DNA of 64,000 nt from Clostridia bacterium (GCA_017501255.1 JAFVXE010000011.1:1-64000), one strand, 5' to 3'. Positions 8,428-16,920 are shown, counted from the stretch's first letter. Numbers and translations: made by a program. Notes: generated by a model from the letters alone, not told the origin.

Positions 8428-9447
8428 TCAGACCCCCTTGCCTGCCTTGTAGGCATGAGGCAGAATGGCATTGACGGACTGCATCACATCCGCAAAGGCT
8501 TCGGGGGTAAGGCTCTGGGCGCCGTCACACAGGGCGTGCTTGGGATCGTTATGCACTTCGATCATCAGGCCGTCTGCCCCAACAGCGGCAGCCGCCAGCG
8601 CCATGGGCTTGACCATCCAGGAAATGCCGGTGGCGTGGCTGGGGTCAATGACTACAGGCAGATGGCTCAGCTTTTTCAGCATGGGCACAGCGGACAGATC
8701 CAGCGTGTTGCGGGTAGCCGTTTCAAACGTACGGATGCCACGCTCGCAGAGGATAACCTTTTCATTGCCGCCCGCCATGATGTATTCAGCGCTCATAAGC
8801 AGCTCCTGCAAGGTGCTGGCAAGACCTCTCTTGAGCAGAATGGGCTTGCCGGTGCGACCCAGTTCCTTGAGCAGTTCAAAATTTTGCATATTCCGAGCGC
8901 CCACCTGAATCACATCCACCTCGTCAAAGAGGTTCAACTGGCTCAAATCCATAATCTCGGTAACCACCGGCAGCCCGGTTAGTTTCTTGGCCTTGAGCAG
9001 CAGATTCAGGCCTTCTCCCCGCAATCCCTGAAACGCATAGGGAGAGGTACGGGGTTTGAAAGCGCCACCGCGGAGCATGGTAGCGCCAGCGTCCTTAACC
9101 GCCTGCGCCACCTGACAAATCTGCTCTTCACTCTCAATGGAGCAGGGACCGGCAATCACGCTGAAGATATCGCCGCCGATGGTGGTATTGCTCACTGAAA
9201 TGACGGTATCATCCTCGTGGAATTTGCGGTTGGCGTTCTTGTAGGGTTCCTGAACACGCTTCACATCTTCCACAATATCCAGTGCCCGCAGAAGATCGAT
9301 ATCCAGATGGGAGGTATCGCCTACCAGACCAAGGATGGTGTGCATCTCGCCAGTGGAGGTATGAATGGTGATATTCTGGCTTTCCAGCCAGGCCATCAGG
9401 TTACCAAGCTGTTTTTCTTCCGGGTTCTGTTTCAGAATGACGATCAT
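8428..9447 (-). CDS. aroF: 3-deoxy-7-phosphoheptulonate (DAHP) synthase, type I-beta with N-terminal regulatory domain
   Basis: Entry enzyme of the shikimate pathway: condenses phosphoenolpyruvate and erythrose 4-phosphate. The 339-residue protein has a ferredoxin/ACT-like domain at about 1-70 and a KDO8P-synthase-like barrel from about 85. The barrel has IAGPCSIES, LRGGAFKPRTSPYAFQG, KPILLKRG and VIDPSHATG with metal-ligand residues. In Thermotoga-type relatives the N-terminal domain closes over the active site when Tyr or Phe binds. It is the first structural gene of the operon, with AGGAGG before ATG, and lies directly behind the attenuator. Confidence 0.95.
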   Translation of the reverse strand: MIVILKQNPEEKQLGNLMAWLESQNITIHTSTGEMHTILGLVGDTSHLDIDLLRALDIVEDVKRVQEPYKNANRKFHEDDTVISVSNTTIGGDIFSVIAGPCSIESEEQICQVAQAVKDAGATMLRGGAFKPRTSPYAFQGLRGEGLNLLLKAKKLTGLPVVTEIMDLSQLNLFDEVDVIQVGARNMQNFELLKELGRTGKPILLKRGLASTLQELLMSAEYIMAGGNEKVILCERGIRTFETATRNTLDLSAVPMLKKLSHLPVVIDPSHATGISWMVKPMALAAAAVGADGLMIEVHNDPKHALCDGAQSLTPEAFADVMQSVNAILPHAYKAGKGV

Positions 9448-9533
9448 TGGGGGTTCCTCCTTCTGTTTTGAGAAAATGCCGGGGATCGCTGTCGTGTGGT
9501 GGAAAGAGCAGCCGCAGAAGAGTTTTCACAATG

Positions 9534-9565
9534 AAAAATCCCCCGCGGCATTGAGCCGCAGGGGA
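9534..9565 (-). terminator. Attenuator hairpin of the aromatic operon
   Basis: On the minus strand an 11-bp GC-rich stem (one G-U pair; 9555-9565 with 9539-9549, loop of five) is followed by five T at 9538-9534. It lies between the Phe/Tyr leader peptide and the DAHP synthase gene. It is an intrinsic terminator in a leader, as in classical amino acid attenuation. Confidence 0.85.
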
Positions 9566-9585
9566 ATCTTTACAAGCATTCCATC

Positions 9586-9678
9586 TCAGGCAGCACAACG
9601 CAAAAGAGCCTTGCCGGTAAAAGCAAAGCTAAAGTAAAAGTAATAGAAGGCAGGAACGATTACATTTTTCAGCATCAT
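9586..9678 (-). CDS. Phe/Tyr-rich leader peptide
   Basis: A 30-residue peptide with start ATG at 9678 (a second ATG follows at once) and a TGA stop 20 bases before the attenuator hairpin. Residues 11-20 hold five Phe and three Tyr (FYYFYFSFAF). It lies about 30 bases after a strong promoter with purine-rich AGGAAAAGAGG upstream. The composition, size and position match a ribosome-mediated attenuation leader: when charged tRNA-Phe or tRNA-Tyr is scarce the ribosome stalls here, which would prevent formation of the downstream terminator. I could not identify an unambiguous antiterminator pairing by eye. Confidence 0.85.
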   Translation of the reverse strand: MMLKNVIVPAFYYFYFSFAFTGKALLRCAA

Positions 9679-9714
9679 GGTTCCAAACCTCTTTTCCTTG
9701 CGTTGTTGTAGTGA

Positions 9715-9743
9715 ATAATAGCACCGTTTATTTCGTTTGTCAA
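9715..9743 (-). promoter_or_regulatory. Promoter of the aromatic operon
   Basis: On the minus strand TTGACA (9738-9743), a 17-base spacer and TATTAT (9715-9720). The -35 box overlaps the stop codon of the glycerate kinase gene. Confidence 0.85.
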
Positions 9744-11068
9744 TCTTGGATACAGGATTTGAGTTGTTCTTCCATTGTTTTGCCAGAACGGTTTCCCTTG
9801 CGACCAACATCCACCAACGCAACGCACACATCGTTCACATTGGTGCCGGTAGGGCCTGTTATCAGCAGACCATCTGCAGCTTTCAGGGCGTGATAGGCAT
9901 CATGGATACGGAGGGATTCCTGTGCCGTGCTCTCATCTGACGCCGCTATTCTGCGGACGGTATCACCATCCACCATCCCACCTGCAGCATCGGTTGGGCC
10001 ATCGGTGCCGTCAGTGCCCAATGAGAAGAAACAGACGCCGGGTACGCCCTGCAATACAAGCGATGCAGCCAGCGCCATTTCCTGATTTCTGCCGCCAAGG
10101 CCGTGATGCCTGCCAAGGTTTACCACGGTTTCACCGCCTGCAACAAGTGCAAGTTTACGCCCTTGCCGGGATGCTTTCCGTGCCAGATATCCGAAAAAGC
10201 GACCCGCCTCCCGGGCCTGACAGGTGAGATGTGGCTGAAAAAGCAGCACCTGATAGCCATATTGTGCGCAGGCGCTGGCAGCCGCCGCCAGTGCGAAAGT
10301 CATGCCGCCAATGATCTGTATGGAGGCGTTGGGCAGTTCTTTGGGTGTTTCACTATCAAGAAGTCGCTGGGCTTGGGGCGAAAGGTTCAGAGCATAGTGC
10401 GTAACGATCCGCTTCGCCTCTGCACAGGTGGTGGGATCCGGGCAAGCAGGGCCGGAGGCGATCTGATCCGGCGCATTGCTGAGCACATCGCTCAGGGCAA
10501 TGGTGATCACCTGCGCCGGGGCGCACAGTTGGGCGAATCGCCCGCCTTTCACTGCGGACAGCCGCTTGCGGATGGTGTTGATCTCTCCGATATCTGCACC
10601 GCTGGAAAGGAGTTGCTGATTGATATCTTCCATCTCATCCGCTGACAGAAGCGGCTTTTCAAACAGTGCCGAACCGCCGCCGGACAGGAGAAGCACCACT
10701 CTGTCGTTCGCCGTCAGGTTCTGCACCATCGCAATGGCTTCCTCTGCTGCCCGGTAGCTGTTGGCATCGGAGATGGGGTGACCCGCTTCCCGGATGTGAA
10801 GGATAGTGCGAATGGATTCCGGCAAGGCAGACAGTTGCTTTTCGTTGGCGTGGCCATACTTGGTGACAATCATGGCACGGTGGGCTGTGAAGCCCGGAGT
10901 TGTCAGCGCAGCCAATGCCATGGCAAAAGCTGCCTTGCCCACTGCCAGCAGGATGGTGCGTCCCTCGCAGGGCGGCAATTCCGCAACCGCTTTTGCAACA
11001 AGCAGCTCCGGGTTTGAGGCTTCCAGAACGGCCTGTATGATTCCTTCTGCTTCCTTGCGCTGGTTCAT
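9740..11068 (-). CDS. Glycerate 2-kinase family protein (DUF4147/MOFRL)
   Basis: Probably phosphorylates D-glycerate to 2-phosphoglycerate, a link from sugar acids or serine breakdown to glycolysis. The 442-residue protein has the class II glycerate kinase layout. The N-terminal DUF4147 domain shows LLAVGKAAFAMA, LLLSGGGSALFEKP and NTIRKRLSAVKGGR. The C-terminal MOFRL domain shows LALVAGGETVV, GLGGRNQEMAL, LGTDGTDGPTDAAGG and the TGPTGTNVNDV end. The start at 11068 is preferred over 11086 because AAGGGA is spaced for it. A terminator-like hairpin separates it from rsmI, so it may depend on read-through. No link to the neighbouring aromatic operon is evident. Confidence 0.88.
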   Translation of the reverse strand: MNQRKEAEGIIQAVLEASNPELLVAKAVAELPPCEGRTILLAVGKAAFAMALAALTTPGFTAHRAMIVTKYGHANEKQLSALPESIRTILHIREAGHPISDANSYRAAEEAIAMVQNLTANDRVVLLLSGGGSALFEKPLLSADEMEDINQQLLSSGADIGEINTIRKRLSAVKGGRFAQLCAPAQVITIALSDVLSNAPDQIASGPACPDPTTCAEAKRIVTHYALNLSPQAQRLLDSETPKELPNASIQIIGGMTFALAAAASACAQYGYQVLLFQPHLTCQAREAGRFFGYLARKASRQGRKLALVAGGETVVNLGRHHGLGGRNQEMALAASLVLQGVPGVCFFSLGTDGTDGPTDAAGGMVDGDTVRRIAASDESTAQESLRIHDAYHALKAADGLLITGPTGTNVNDVCVALVDVGRKGNRSGKTMEEQLKSCIQD

Positions 11069-11094
11069 GGGTTCACATCCCTTCATGCAAAACA

Positions 11095-11116
11095 GCGGAC
11101 GGGATGGGCCGTCCGC
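11095..11116 (-). terminator. Terminator-like hairpin after rsmI
   Basis: GCGGACGG (11095-11102) pairs with CCGTCCGC (11109-11116), loop of six. On the minus strand TGTTTTG follows. It marks the likely end of the valS-rdgB-rsmH-rsmI transcript. Confidence 0.6.
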
Positions 11117-11126
11117 CGCCGAATGA

Positions 11127-11987
11127 TTATTCTTCTGCCAGCATTCCCTTGACCTTCAAACCGGCTGCCTTAACGGCATTCTTCCGCTCACCGGCTGCGA
11201 TCAGTTCCTCCATGCTGTCCCGAAGCGACAGTCCCCGGACAAGCCCATCGAAAATCCGGGCTTCCAGTGACAATTCGCTCTTGGGCTGCTCCTGTGCAGG
11301 AATCTCGCTTTCGTCCCAGCGCAGGGCGATGCAGTATTCGCCCTTATCGGCTTTGGGTTTGTTCTGAAGGGAGGCCAGCACATCCACAGCCATCCCACGT
11401 GTGGTCTGCTCGAATTTCTTGGTCAGGTCGCAGCTGGCGCTGACAAAAGTACCCGGCAGGGTTTCTGCCAGTACGGTCATCAGGTCGATGATCCGGTGAG
11501 GCGATTCGTGAATGACCGCAATCTTGCTATGCCGTGCCATGTCCAGCAGCTTCTGACGCAGTTCGCTCTTCTGCCTGGGCAGGAATCCGTAAAAGGTAAA
11601 CTCGCTGATTTCCAGACCGCTGACCGACAAAGCGGATGCCATGGCGGTGGGGCCGGGTACCGCCAGCACCTGAATCCCCGCTTCCACTGCCGCATGAGCC
11701 AACACGCTGCCGGGGTCACTGATGCAAGGCGTGCCTGCATCGGTGGTGACCGCCACATCGATATTCTCTGCCAGCATCCGTTCCACAATCTGCATGGCTT
11801 TGTGGCGCTCGTTGTGCTCATGGCAGCTGGTCAGCGGGGTATGGATGTCAAACACACTCAGCAGTTTCTGGGTCACACGGGTATCTTCTGCTGCGATCAG
11901 ACTGACGGTTTTCAGGGTTTCGATGGCTCTGGGGCTCATATCGCCCAGATTGCCGATGGGGGTTGCCACCACGTACAAAGTAGGCAT
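11127..11987 (-). CDS. rsmI: 16S rRNA (cytidine-1402 2'-O)-methyltransferase
   Basis: Adds the 2'-O-methyl group to C1402 in the ribosomal decoding centre using SAM. The 286-residue protein belongs to the tetrapyrrole-methylase fold: YVVATPIGNLGDMSPRA, AAEDTRVTQKLL, TTDAGTPCISDPG, VLAVPGPTAMASALSVSG, GFLPR and HESPHRI. The start at 11987 (MPTLYVV) has AGGAAGGG upstream; the longer frame to 12062 would overlap rsmH. It follows rsmH with a 22-base gap. RsmH adds the N4-methyl group to the same nucleotide, so the pair jointly makes m4Cm1402. Confidence 0.95.
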   Translation of the reverse strand: MPTLYVVATPIGNLGDMSPRAIETLKTVSLIAAEDTRVTQKLLSVFDIHTPLTSCHEHNERHKAMQIVERMLAENIDVAVTTDAGTPCISDPGSVLAHAAVEAGIQVLAVPGPTAMASALSVSGLEISEFTFYGFLPRQKSELRQKLLDMARHSKIAVIHESPHRIIDLMTVLAETLPGTFVSASCDLTKKFEQTTRGMAVDVLASLQNKPKADKGEYCIALRWDESEIPAQEQPKSELSLEARIFDGLVRGLSLRDSMEELIAAGERKNAVKAAGLKVKGMLAEE

Positions 11988-12009
11988 AGAATCCCTTCCT
12001 TTGCTTGGA

Positions 12010-12954
12010 TTATCTGCGTTCAAACACACGCAGCTTGGCACTGCGGGCACGGGGGTTATCATCGGTTTCCTGTTTAGAGGGCTTCACTGCGCCGCCAGCC
12101 AGCGCCTTCCCCAGCGGCTTCTTGCCGCAGACGCACACAGGCATCTTGGGCGGGCAGGTGCAGGGATTCTGCAAGCGCCGGAAGGTATTTTTGGTGATGC
12201 GATCCTCCAGAGAGTGGAAGGTGATCACCAACAGCCGACCGCCGGGAGCCAGCAGATTCACGAAATCTTCCAATGCTTTTTCCAGCGGAGCCAGCTCATC
12301 ATTAACAGCGATGCGCACTGCCTGAAAGGTTCTCCGGGCGGGATGACCGTCATCCTTGCGGCGCACCGCCTTTGGGATGGCCGCATCCACGATGGACACC
12401 AGATCGCCGGTGTTGAGGATGGGCTTTTCAGCACGCTTCTCCACGAAAATCTGAGCAATGCGGGCCGCCCACTTTTCCTCGCCGTAATCGGTGAGGATGC
12501 GGCGGAATTCCTGCTCTGAAACCTGTGCAAGATATTCTGCCGCCGTGATGCCGCCGGAGCGGTCCATGCGCATATCCAGCGGAGCATCCTCATGGTAGCT
12601 GAACCCCCGCTGCCCCACATCCAGCTGGTGGCTGCTGACCCCAAGATCAAGGAGCGCACCGGTCAGTGGCGGCGCGCCTGCATCGGTGAGCAGCTGGGCA
12701 GCGTCATGGAAATTGCCGTGAATGGCCCGGAAGCCGGGATAGTCCTTCAATCGGGCCGATGCAGCCGCAATGGCTTCCTCGTCCCGGTCGATGCCATACA
12801 GCGTGGCTTTGCCGCCGGAAAGGCGCAGGATGCCTTCGCTGTGCCCGCCGCCACCAAGGGTGCCATCGGCATAGATGCCGTCGGGTTGAGGATCCATCCA
12901 TTCCATGACCTCGTCAAACAGAACGGGAACGTGGTGAAAACCTATATTCTCCAT
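12010..12954 (-). CDS. rsmH: 16S rRNA (cytosine-1402 N4)-methyltransferase
   Basis: SAM-dependent N4-methylation of C1402 in 16S rRNA. The 314-residue protein has HVPVLFDEVMEW at the start, SAM motif DGTLGGGGHSEG, LDLGVSSHQLD, GFSYHEDAPLDMRMD and VITFHSLEDRI. Near the C-terminus is a cysteine cluster CTCPPKMPVCVCGKK, possibly metal-binding, which some family members have. The gene is usually in the cell-division (dcw) cluster next to mraZ and ftsL. Here it is instead in an operon with valS, rdgB and rsmI. Confidence 0.95.
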   Translation of the reverse strand: MENIGFHHVPVLFDEVMEWMDPQPDGIYADGTLGGGGHSEGILRLSGGKATLYGIDRDEEAIAAASARLKDYPGFRAIHGNFHDAAQLLTDAGAPPLTGALLDLGVSSHQLDVGQRGFSYHEDAPLDMRMDRSGGITAAEYLAQVSEQEFRRILTDYGEEKWAARIAQIFVEKRAEKPILNTGDLVSIVDAAIPKAVRRKDDGHPARRTFQAVRIAVNDELAPLEKALEDFVNLLAPGGRLLVITFHSLEDRITKNTFRRLQNPCTCPPKMPVCVCGKKPLGKALAGGAVKPSKQETDDNPRARSAKLRVFERR

Positions 12955-12963
12955 GCTTCCTCC

Positions 12964-13584
12964 TCAGAGCCCCAAGGCATCCACCAAAAAGCGGACCCAG
13001 GCTTTCTTGGTTTTGGTATCGGTACAGGGTTTGGATTTCAACCTATACTGGTTGTCCAGAAAATAGCTGCCATCCATCATCAGGGAAATGGAGTCCAGCG
13101 GCCAGCCGGGGCGGCGCTTCTCGTGGGGCTTGTCCGTAAGCCAGAATGCACCCTTCCGGGCTTCCTCCTGAGACTTCATGTACGTTTGAATACCTGCGGG
13201 CGTTTTGACGGCAAAACCATCCAGATAGTAGGCCAGCGCCTTGCCGCCCAGAGAGCCTGCCAATGCAGAGTAGTAGGCAATCATCCCATCATCATCCAGC
13301 CGCTGGCCCTGAGGTGTACGGATGTGAAGCCCCGGCTGCCGGGGATCATCCAGCGGCAGTGCATCCAAATACAGTCCGGAATCCTGACAGATGCAGTAGT
13401 CTGCAAACTGGCCATAATACTCCGCTTTCAGTTGTGCGTTCTCGGTAGGGGTATCGCCGGTTTCGCTGGGGTCGCCGGTAATGCCCAGATCGCTCAGGGT
13501 AACAAACGTCACCGGATAGTCTGCCAGCCATTCCTCGAACATCCGCAGTTTGGAGGGATTGGTGGTGCCGATCAATACTTTCAC
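12964..13584 (-). CDS. Ham1/RdgB-like nucleoside triphosphate pyrophosphatase (divergent)
   Basis: Members hydrolyse ITP, XTP and dITP to keep damaged purines out of nucleic acids. The 206-residue protein has the family opening VLIGTTNPSKLRMFEEWL, ETGDTPTENAQLKAEYY with the catalytic acidic residue, and ICQDSGLYLDAL. The next family motif (usually GxPGxxSAR) is altered to RQPGLHIRTPQG, and the C-terminal half differs from standard RdgB, so substrate range is uncertain. It lies 9 bases before rsmH in the same orientation, behind valS. Confidence 0.75.
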   Translation of the reverse strand: MKVLIGTTNPSKLRMFEEWLADYPVTFVTLSDLGITGDPSETGDTPTENAQLKAEYYGQFADYCICQDSGLYLDALPLDDPRQPGLHIRTPQGQRLDDDGMIAYYSALAGSLGGKALAYYLDGFAVKTPAGIQTYMKSQEEARKGAFWLTDKPHEKRRPGWPLDSISLMMDGSYFLDNQYRLKSKPCTDTKTKKAWVRFLVDALGL

Positions 13585-13612
13585 AACGGGCCTCCTGACA
13601 GGTACGGAACGA

Positions 13613-13637
13613 GGCGAACGGGTCAGACCCGTCCGCC
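13613..13637 (-). terminator. Hairpin between valS and the Ham1-like gene
   Basis: GGCG-ACGGGT (13613-13623) pairs with ACCCGT-CGCC (13627-13637), 10 bp with one mismatch and a CAG loop. On the minus strand no T run follows, so it is more likely an RNA-stabilising element or weak pause than a full terminator. Confidence 0.5.
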
Positions 13638-13652
13638 ACCGTTACAATATGA

Positions 13653-16376
13653 TTACGCCTGCTTGAGCTCGGCAATACGGGCCACGAGAGACTCCAGCAT
13701 ACTTTCGTTGGTCTTGAGTTTTTCCTTCTCCTGCTCCACCAACTGTGCGGGGGCCTTGCCCAGGAAGCCGGGATTGCTCAGCTTGCCCTTGGCACGGGCA
13801 ATTTCGCCTTCCAGGTTCTTCTGTTCCTTCTCCAGACGGGCGATTTCCTTGGCAAAGTCCACCAGATCACCCAGCGGGATGCGCAGTTCGCCGGCGGCGC
13901 ACACAGCGCTGACCACCTTTTCACCGGCAAGCGCATCCTTGCCGCCGATGGCAGCATCGCTCACATAAGCCAGACGCTGCAGGTAGGGCTCGGCCATGGC
14001 CAGGGTTTCTTCCCAGCCAGCTTCGGGAATCAAGGTCACGTGGGTGCGCTTGCCAGCCTGCACGTTCATTTCAGCACGCAGGTTGCGGATGGCACGGATG
14101 ATCTCCATCAGGCCTTCCATCTGGCGTTCTTCGGATTCATAGGCATATTCTGCCTTCACTTCGGGCCACTTGGCAGTGATCAGCATACCCTCGTGGGCAG
14201 GCAGGTTCTGATACACTTCTTCGGTCAGGAAGGGCATGAAGGGGTGCAGCAGCTTCAGGATGGCTTCCAGCACATAGATCAGCACGCCACGCACATTGTT
14301 CTTCTGCTCTTCATCCTCGCCCATCAGGCGGCCCTTGCTCAGCTCGATGTACCAGTCGCAGAACTCGCTCCAGGCAAAGTCGTAGATATTCTGGGCAGCG
14401 ATACCGAAGTCGCCGTCCTCCATATGGGCGGACACTTCAGCGATCACCTTGTTCAGGCGGCTGAGAATCCACTTGTCGGGCAATTGCAGCTTGGCAGGAT
14501 CGATGGCTTCACGGGTCTGGGTATTCATCAGCACAAAGCGGCTGGCATTCCACACCTTGTTGGCGAAGTTGCGGGCGCTTTCCACCTTTTCATCGGAGTA
14601 ACGGGTATCGTTTCCGGGGCTGACGCCCATGGCCAGAGAGAAGCGCAGGGCATCAGCGCCGTACTTCTCCACCACCTGCAGGGGATCCACGCCATTGCCA
14701 AGGCTCTTGGACATCTTGCGGCCCTGTTCGTCACGCACCAGACCGTGAATCAGCACGGTCTTGAAGGGGGTCTCGCCCATTTCCTCCACACCGCAGGTGA
14801 TCATACGGCTGACCCAGAAGGTGATGATGTCATAGCCGGTCACCAGCACATCGGTGGGATAGAAGTACTTCAGATCCTCGGTCTGATCCGGCCAGCCCAG
14901 CGTGGAGAAGGGCCACAGAGCGGAAGAGAACCAGGTATCCAGCACGTCCTCATCCTGATGGATGTTCTTGCTACCGCACTTGGAACAGCAGGTGGGATCC
15001 TCACGGAGCACCATCATTTCGCCGCAATCCTCGCAGTACCACACAGGGATCCGGTGGCCCCACCAGAGCTGACGGCTGATGCACCAGTCACGGATGTTTT
15101 CCATCCAGTTCATGTACTGTTTGGTGAAGCGTTCAGGCACAAACTGGGTCTTGCCGCTGGTGACAGCCTCGATGGCGGGCTTGGCCAGGGGCTTCATATC
15201 CACGAACCACTGCTTGGACACCATGGGCTCGATAGCGGTCTTGGAGTGACGGTAGCACACGCCCACCTCGTGCTTGATGGGCTCCACAGCCTTGAGCAGG
15301 CCCTGCTCGGTCAGATCAGCCACGATGGCCTTGCGGGCATCGGCGGTGGTCATACCGGCATACTTGCCGCAATCCAGCACTTCGGGCTCGTTCTTGCCCG
15401 CCTTGCCGGAGGACAGCAGTTCTTCGTAGGCAGCCTTATCGGCAGCGCCGGTCATGTGACCGTCGTAAGTGAACACACGCACCAGAGGCAGATCGTGACG
15501 CTGGCCCACTTCGTAGTCGTTGGGGTCGTGGGCAGGAGTGATCTTCACAACGCCGGTGCCCTTTTCCATATCAGCGTGCTCGTCGCACACAATGGGGATT
15601 TCCTTGTTGATCAGGGGCAGCACCACGTGGCAGCCATGCAGATGCGCATAGCGGGGGTCTTCGGGGTTGATCGCCACGGCGGTATCGCCCAGCATGGTTT
15701 CGGGGCGGGTGGTGGCCAGTTCCAGCATCTCGCCGGTTTCCTTCACCGGGTAGAGCAGATGCCAGAAGTTGCCGTCCATTTCCTTGTGCTCCACTTCCGC
15801 GTCGGAGATAGCGGACTGGCAATCGGGGCACCAGTTGACCAGGCGGTTGCCGCGGTAGATCAGGCCCTTTTCATACAGGCGGCAGAAGGTTTCCCGCACA
15901 GCCTTGGAGCAGCCTTCGTCCATGGTGAAGCGTTCACGGCTCCAGTCGCAGCTGATGCCCATACGGCGCTGCTGGGTGACGATGCGGCCGCCGTATTCCT
16001 TCTTCCAGTCCCAGGCACGCTTGAGGAAGCCTTCACGACCAAGGCTTTCCTTGGTGAGGCCTTCCTTGGCCATGGCTTCCACGATCTTCACTTCGGTAGC
16101 GATGGCGGCGTGGTCGGTGCCGGGCAACCACAGGGTGGGATCCCCCTTCATGCGGTGATAGCGGATGGGAGCATCCTGCAGAAGGCAGTCCATTGCGTGA
16201 CCCATGTGCAGCTGACCGGTGATGTTGGGCGGCGGCATCACGATGGTGAAGGGCTTTTTACCTTCCTCGCGCTTGGCGATGAAAGCGCCGCTTTCTTCCC
16301 ACATTTTGTAGAGCTTATCCTCGATGGCTTGAGGGGCATACACTTTTTCCATGGTAAATTCCTGAGTATCAGCCAT
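13653..16376 (-). CDS. valS: Valine--tRNA ligase
   Basis: Charges tRNA-Val. The 907-residue class I synthetase has the HIGH-type motif NITGQLHMGHA near residue 55, an editing (CP1) domain with ATTRPETMLGDTAVAI and TPAHDPNDYEVG, the DTWFSSALWPFSTLGWP stretch, KMSKS as GRKMSKSLGNG, an anticodon-binding domain, and a C-terminal coiled coil of about 60 residues that contacts tRNA. The start at 16376 has GGAGG 8 bases upstream, better than the ATG at 16391. It lies behind a T-box leader and a small membrane protein gene. Confidence 0.97.
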   Translation of the reverse strand: MADTQEFTMEKVYAPQAIEDKLYKMWEESGAFIAKREEGKKPFTIVMPPPNITGQLHMGHAMDCLLQDAPIRYHRMKGDPTLWLPGTDHAAIATEVKIVEAMAKEGLTKESLGREGFLKRAWDWKKEYGGRIVTQQRRMGISCDWSRERFTMDEGCSKAVRETFCRLYEKGLIYRGNRLVNWCPDCQSAISDAEVEHKEMDGNFWHLLYPVKETGEMLELATTRPETMLGDTAVAINPEDPRYAHLHGCHVVLPLINKEIPIVCDEHADMEKGTGVVKITPAHDPNDYEVGQRHDLPLVRVFTYDGHMTGAADKAAYEELLSSGKAGKNEPEVLDCGKYAGMTTADARKAIVADLTEQGLLKAVEPIKHEVGVCYRHSKTAIEPMVSKQWFVDMKPLAKPAIEAVTSGKTQFVPERFTKQYMNWMENIRDWCISRQLWWGHRIPVWYCEDCGEMMVLREDPTCCSKCGSKNIHQDEDVLDTWFSSALWPFSTLGWPDQTEDLKYFYPTDVLVTGYDIITFWVSRMITCGVEEMGETPFKTVLIHGLVRDEQGRKMSKSLGNGVDPLQVVEKYGADALRFSLAMGVSPGNDTRYSDEKVESARNFANKVWNASRFVLMNTQTREAIDPAKLQLPDKWILSRLNKVIAEVSAHMEDGDFGIAAQNIYDFAWSEFCDWYIELSKGRLMGEDEEQKNNVRGVLIYVLEAILKLLHPFMPFLTEEVYQNLPAHEGMLITAKWPEVKAEYAYESEERQMEGLMEIIRAIRNLRAEMNVQAGKRTHVTLIPEAGWEETLAMAEPYLQRLAYVSDAAIGGKDALAGEKVVSAVCAAGELRIPLGDLVDFAKEIARLEKEQKNLEGEIARAKGKLSNPGFLGKAPAQLVEQEKEKLKTNESMLESLVARIAELKQA

Positions 16377-16413
16377 TGTTATTTCCTCCATTCGTCATGG
16401 TAATTGCGATTCG

Positions 16414-16623
16414 TTACAAACCGGGGATCAAATCCAGAAGGATCAGCGCACCAAAGACGGCGATGGCAAGGCCCACAAGCTGCACCGGCAGCACCAGTCT
16501 TTCCCCGTGATCCCGGAAAAGAAAGCGCACCAGTCTGGTGGCATACAAGCTCAATATCACACCGCACAGAAGCAGCGTGACCCCCGTGACACTTAACCGG
16601 GAAAAAATCAGATCCCAGTCCAT
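16414..16623 (-). CDS. Small two-helix membrane protein
   Basis: A 69-residue hydrophobic protein with two predicted membrane segments (about residues 10-27 and 44-66). They are separated by a basic loop, TRLVRFLFRDHGER, which should face the cytoplasm. I do not recognise a named family. The start at 16623 has GGGAGG correctly spaced upstream. It lies between the T-box terminator and valS (37-base gap), so its expression should follow valine-tRNA charging. That placement is odd for an unrelated protein. No function is proposed. Confidence 0.7.
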   Translation of the reverse strand: MDWDLIFSRLSVTGVTLLLCGVILSLYATRLVRFLFRDHGERLVLPVQLVGLAIAVFGALILLDLIPGL

Positions 16624-16651
16624 CGCATCGCCTCCCTTCATGAATCAAAAA

Positions 16652-16885
16652 CAAAACGGAGCCTTTCGCCCGACAAAGGACGGAATGGCTCCGTGGTACC
16701 ACCTTATTTCGCAGCGCAAACACGCTGCCTCTCTGCGCTGTAACGTGCGCACACGGATGGGCTACTGAATGGTTTTCACCCATGCTCCCTCCCAGACGAC
16801 CTTCGCCGAATGCTTGTGCCAAAGCGCCTTTCAGCCGGTGGACGCTTCTCTCTTTTGCGGCAGACGGTTACTCCTTCTGTTCACA
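16652..16885 (-). promoter_or_regulatory. Valine T-box leader
   Basis: The leader contains the T-box sequence GGTGGTACCACGG on the minus strand (16703-16691). It also has a competing terminator in which GGCTCCG 16687-16693 pairs with CGGAGCC 16657-16663, followed by TTTTGTTTTT. Upstream is a long Stem I with AGTA- and GAGAG-type internal elements. GTC triplets near 16795-16800 could be the valine specifier codon. Uncharged tRNA-Val would bind and allow read-through into the small membrane protein gene and valS. Confidence 0.93.
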
Positions 16886-16891
16886 GGGCCC

Positions 16892-16920
16892 AATATACAC
16901 AAGGCTGCTTGTTTTGCCAA
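16892..16920 (-). promoter_or_regulatory. Promoter of the valS T-box operon
   Basis: TTGGCA (16915-16920), 17-base spacer and TATATT (16892-16897) on the minus strand. It overlaps the hairpin that follows rpmF. Confidence 0.7.

Noticed and set aside
14040..16403. Long open frame of 787 codons on the plus strand
   Set aside because: Antisense to valS, with low-complexity His/Gly/Leu-rich composition; valS is certain.
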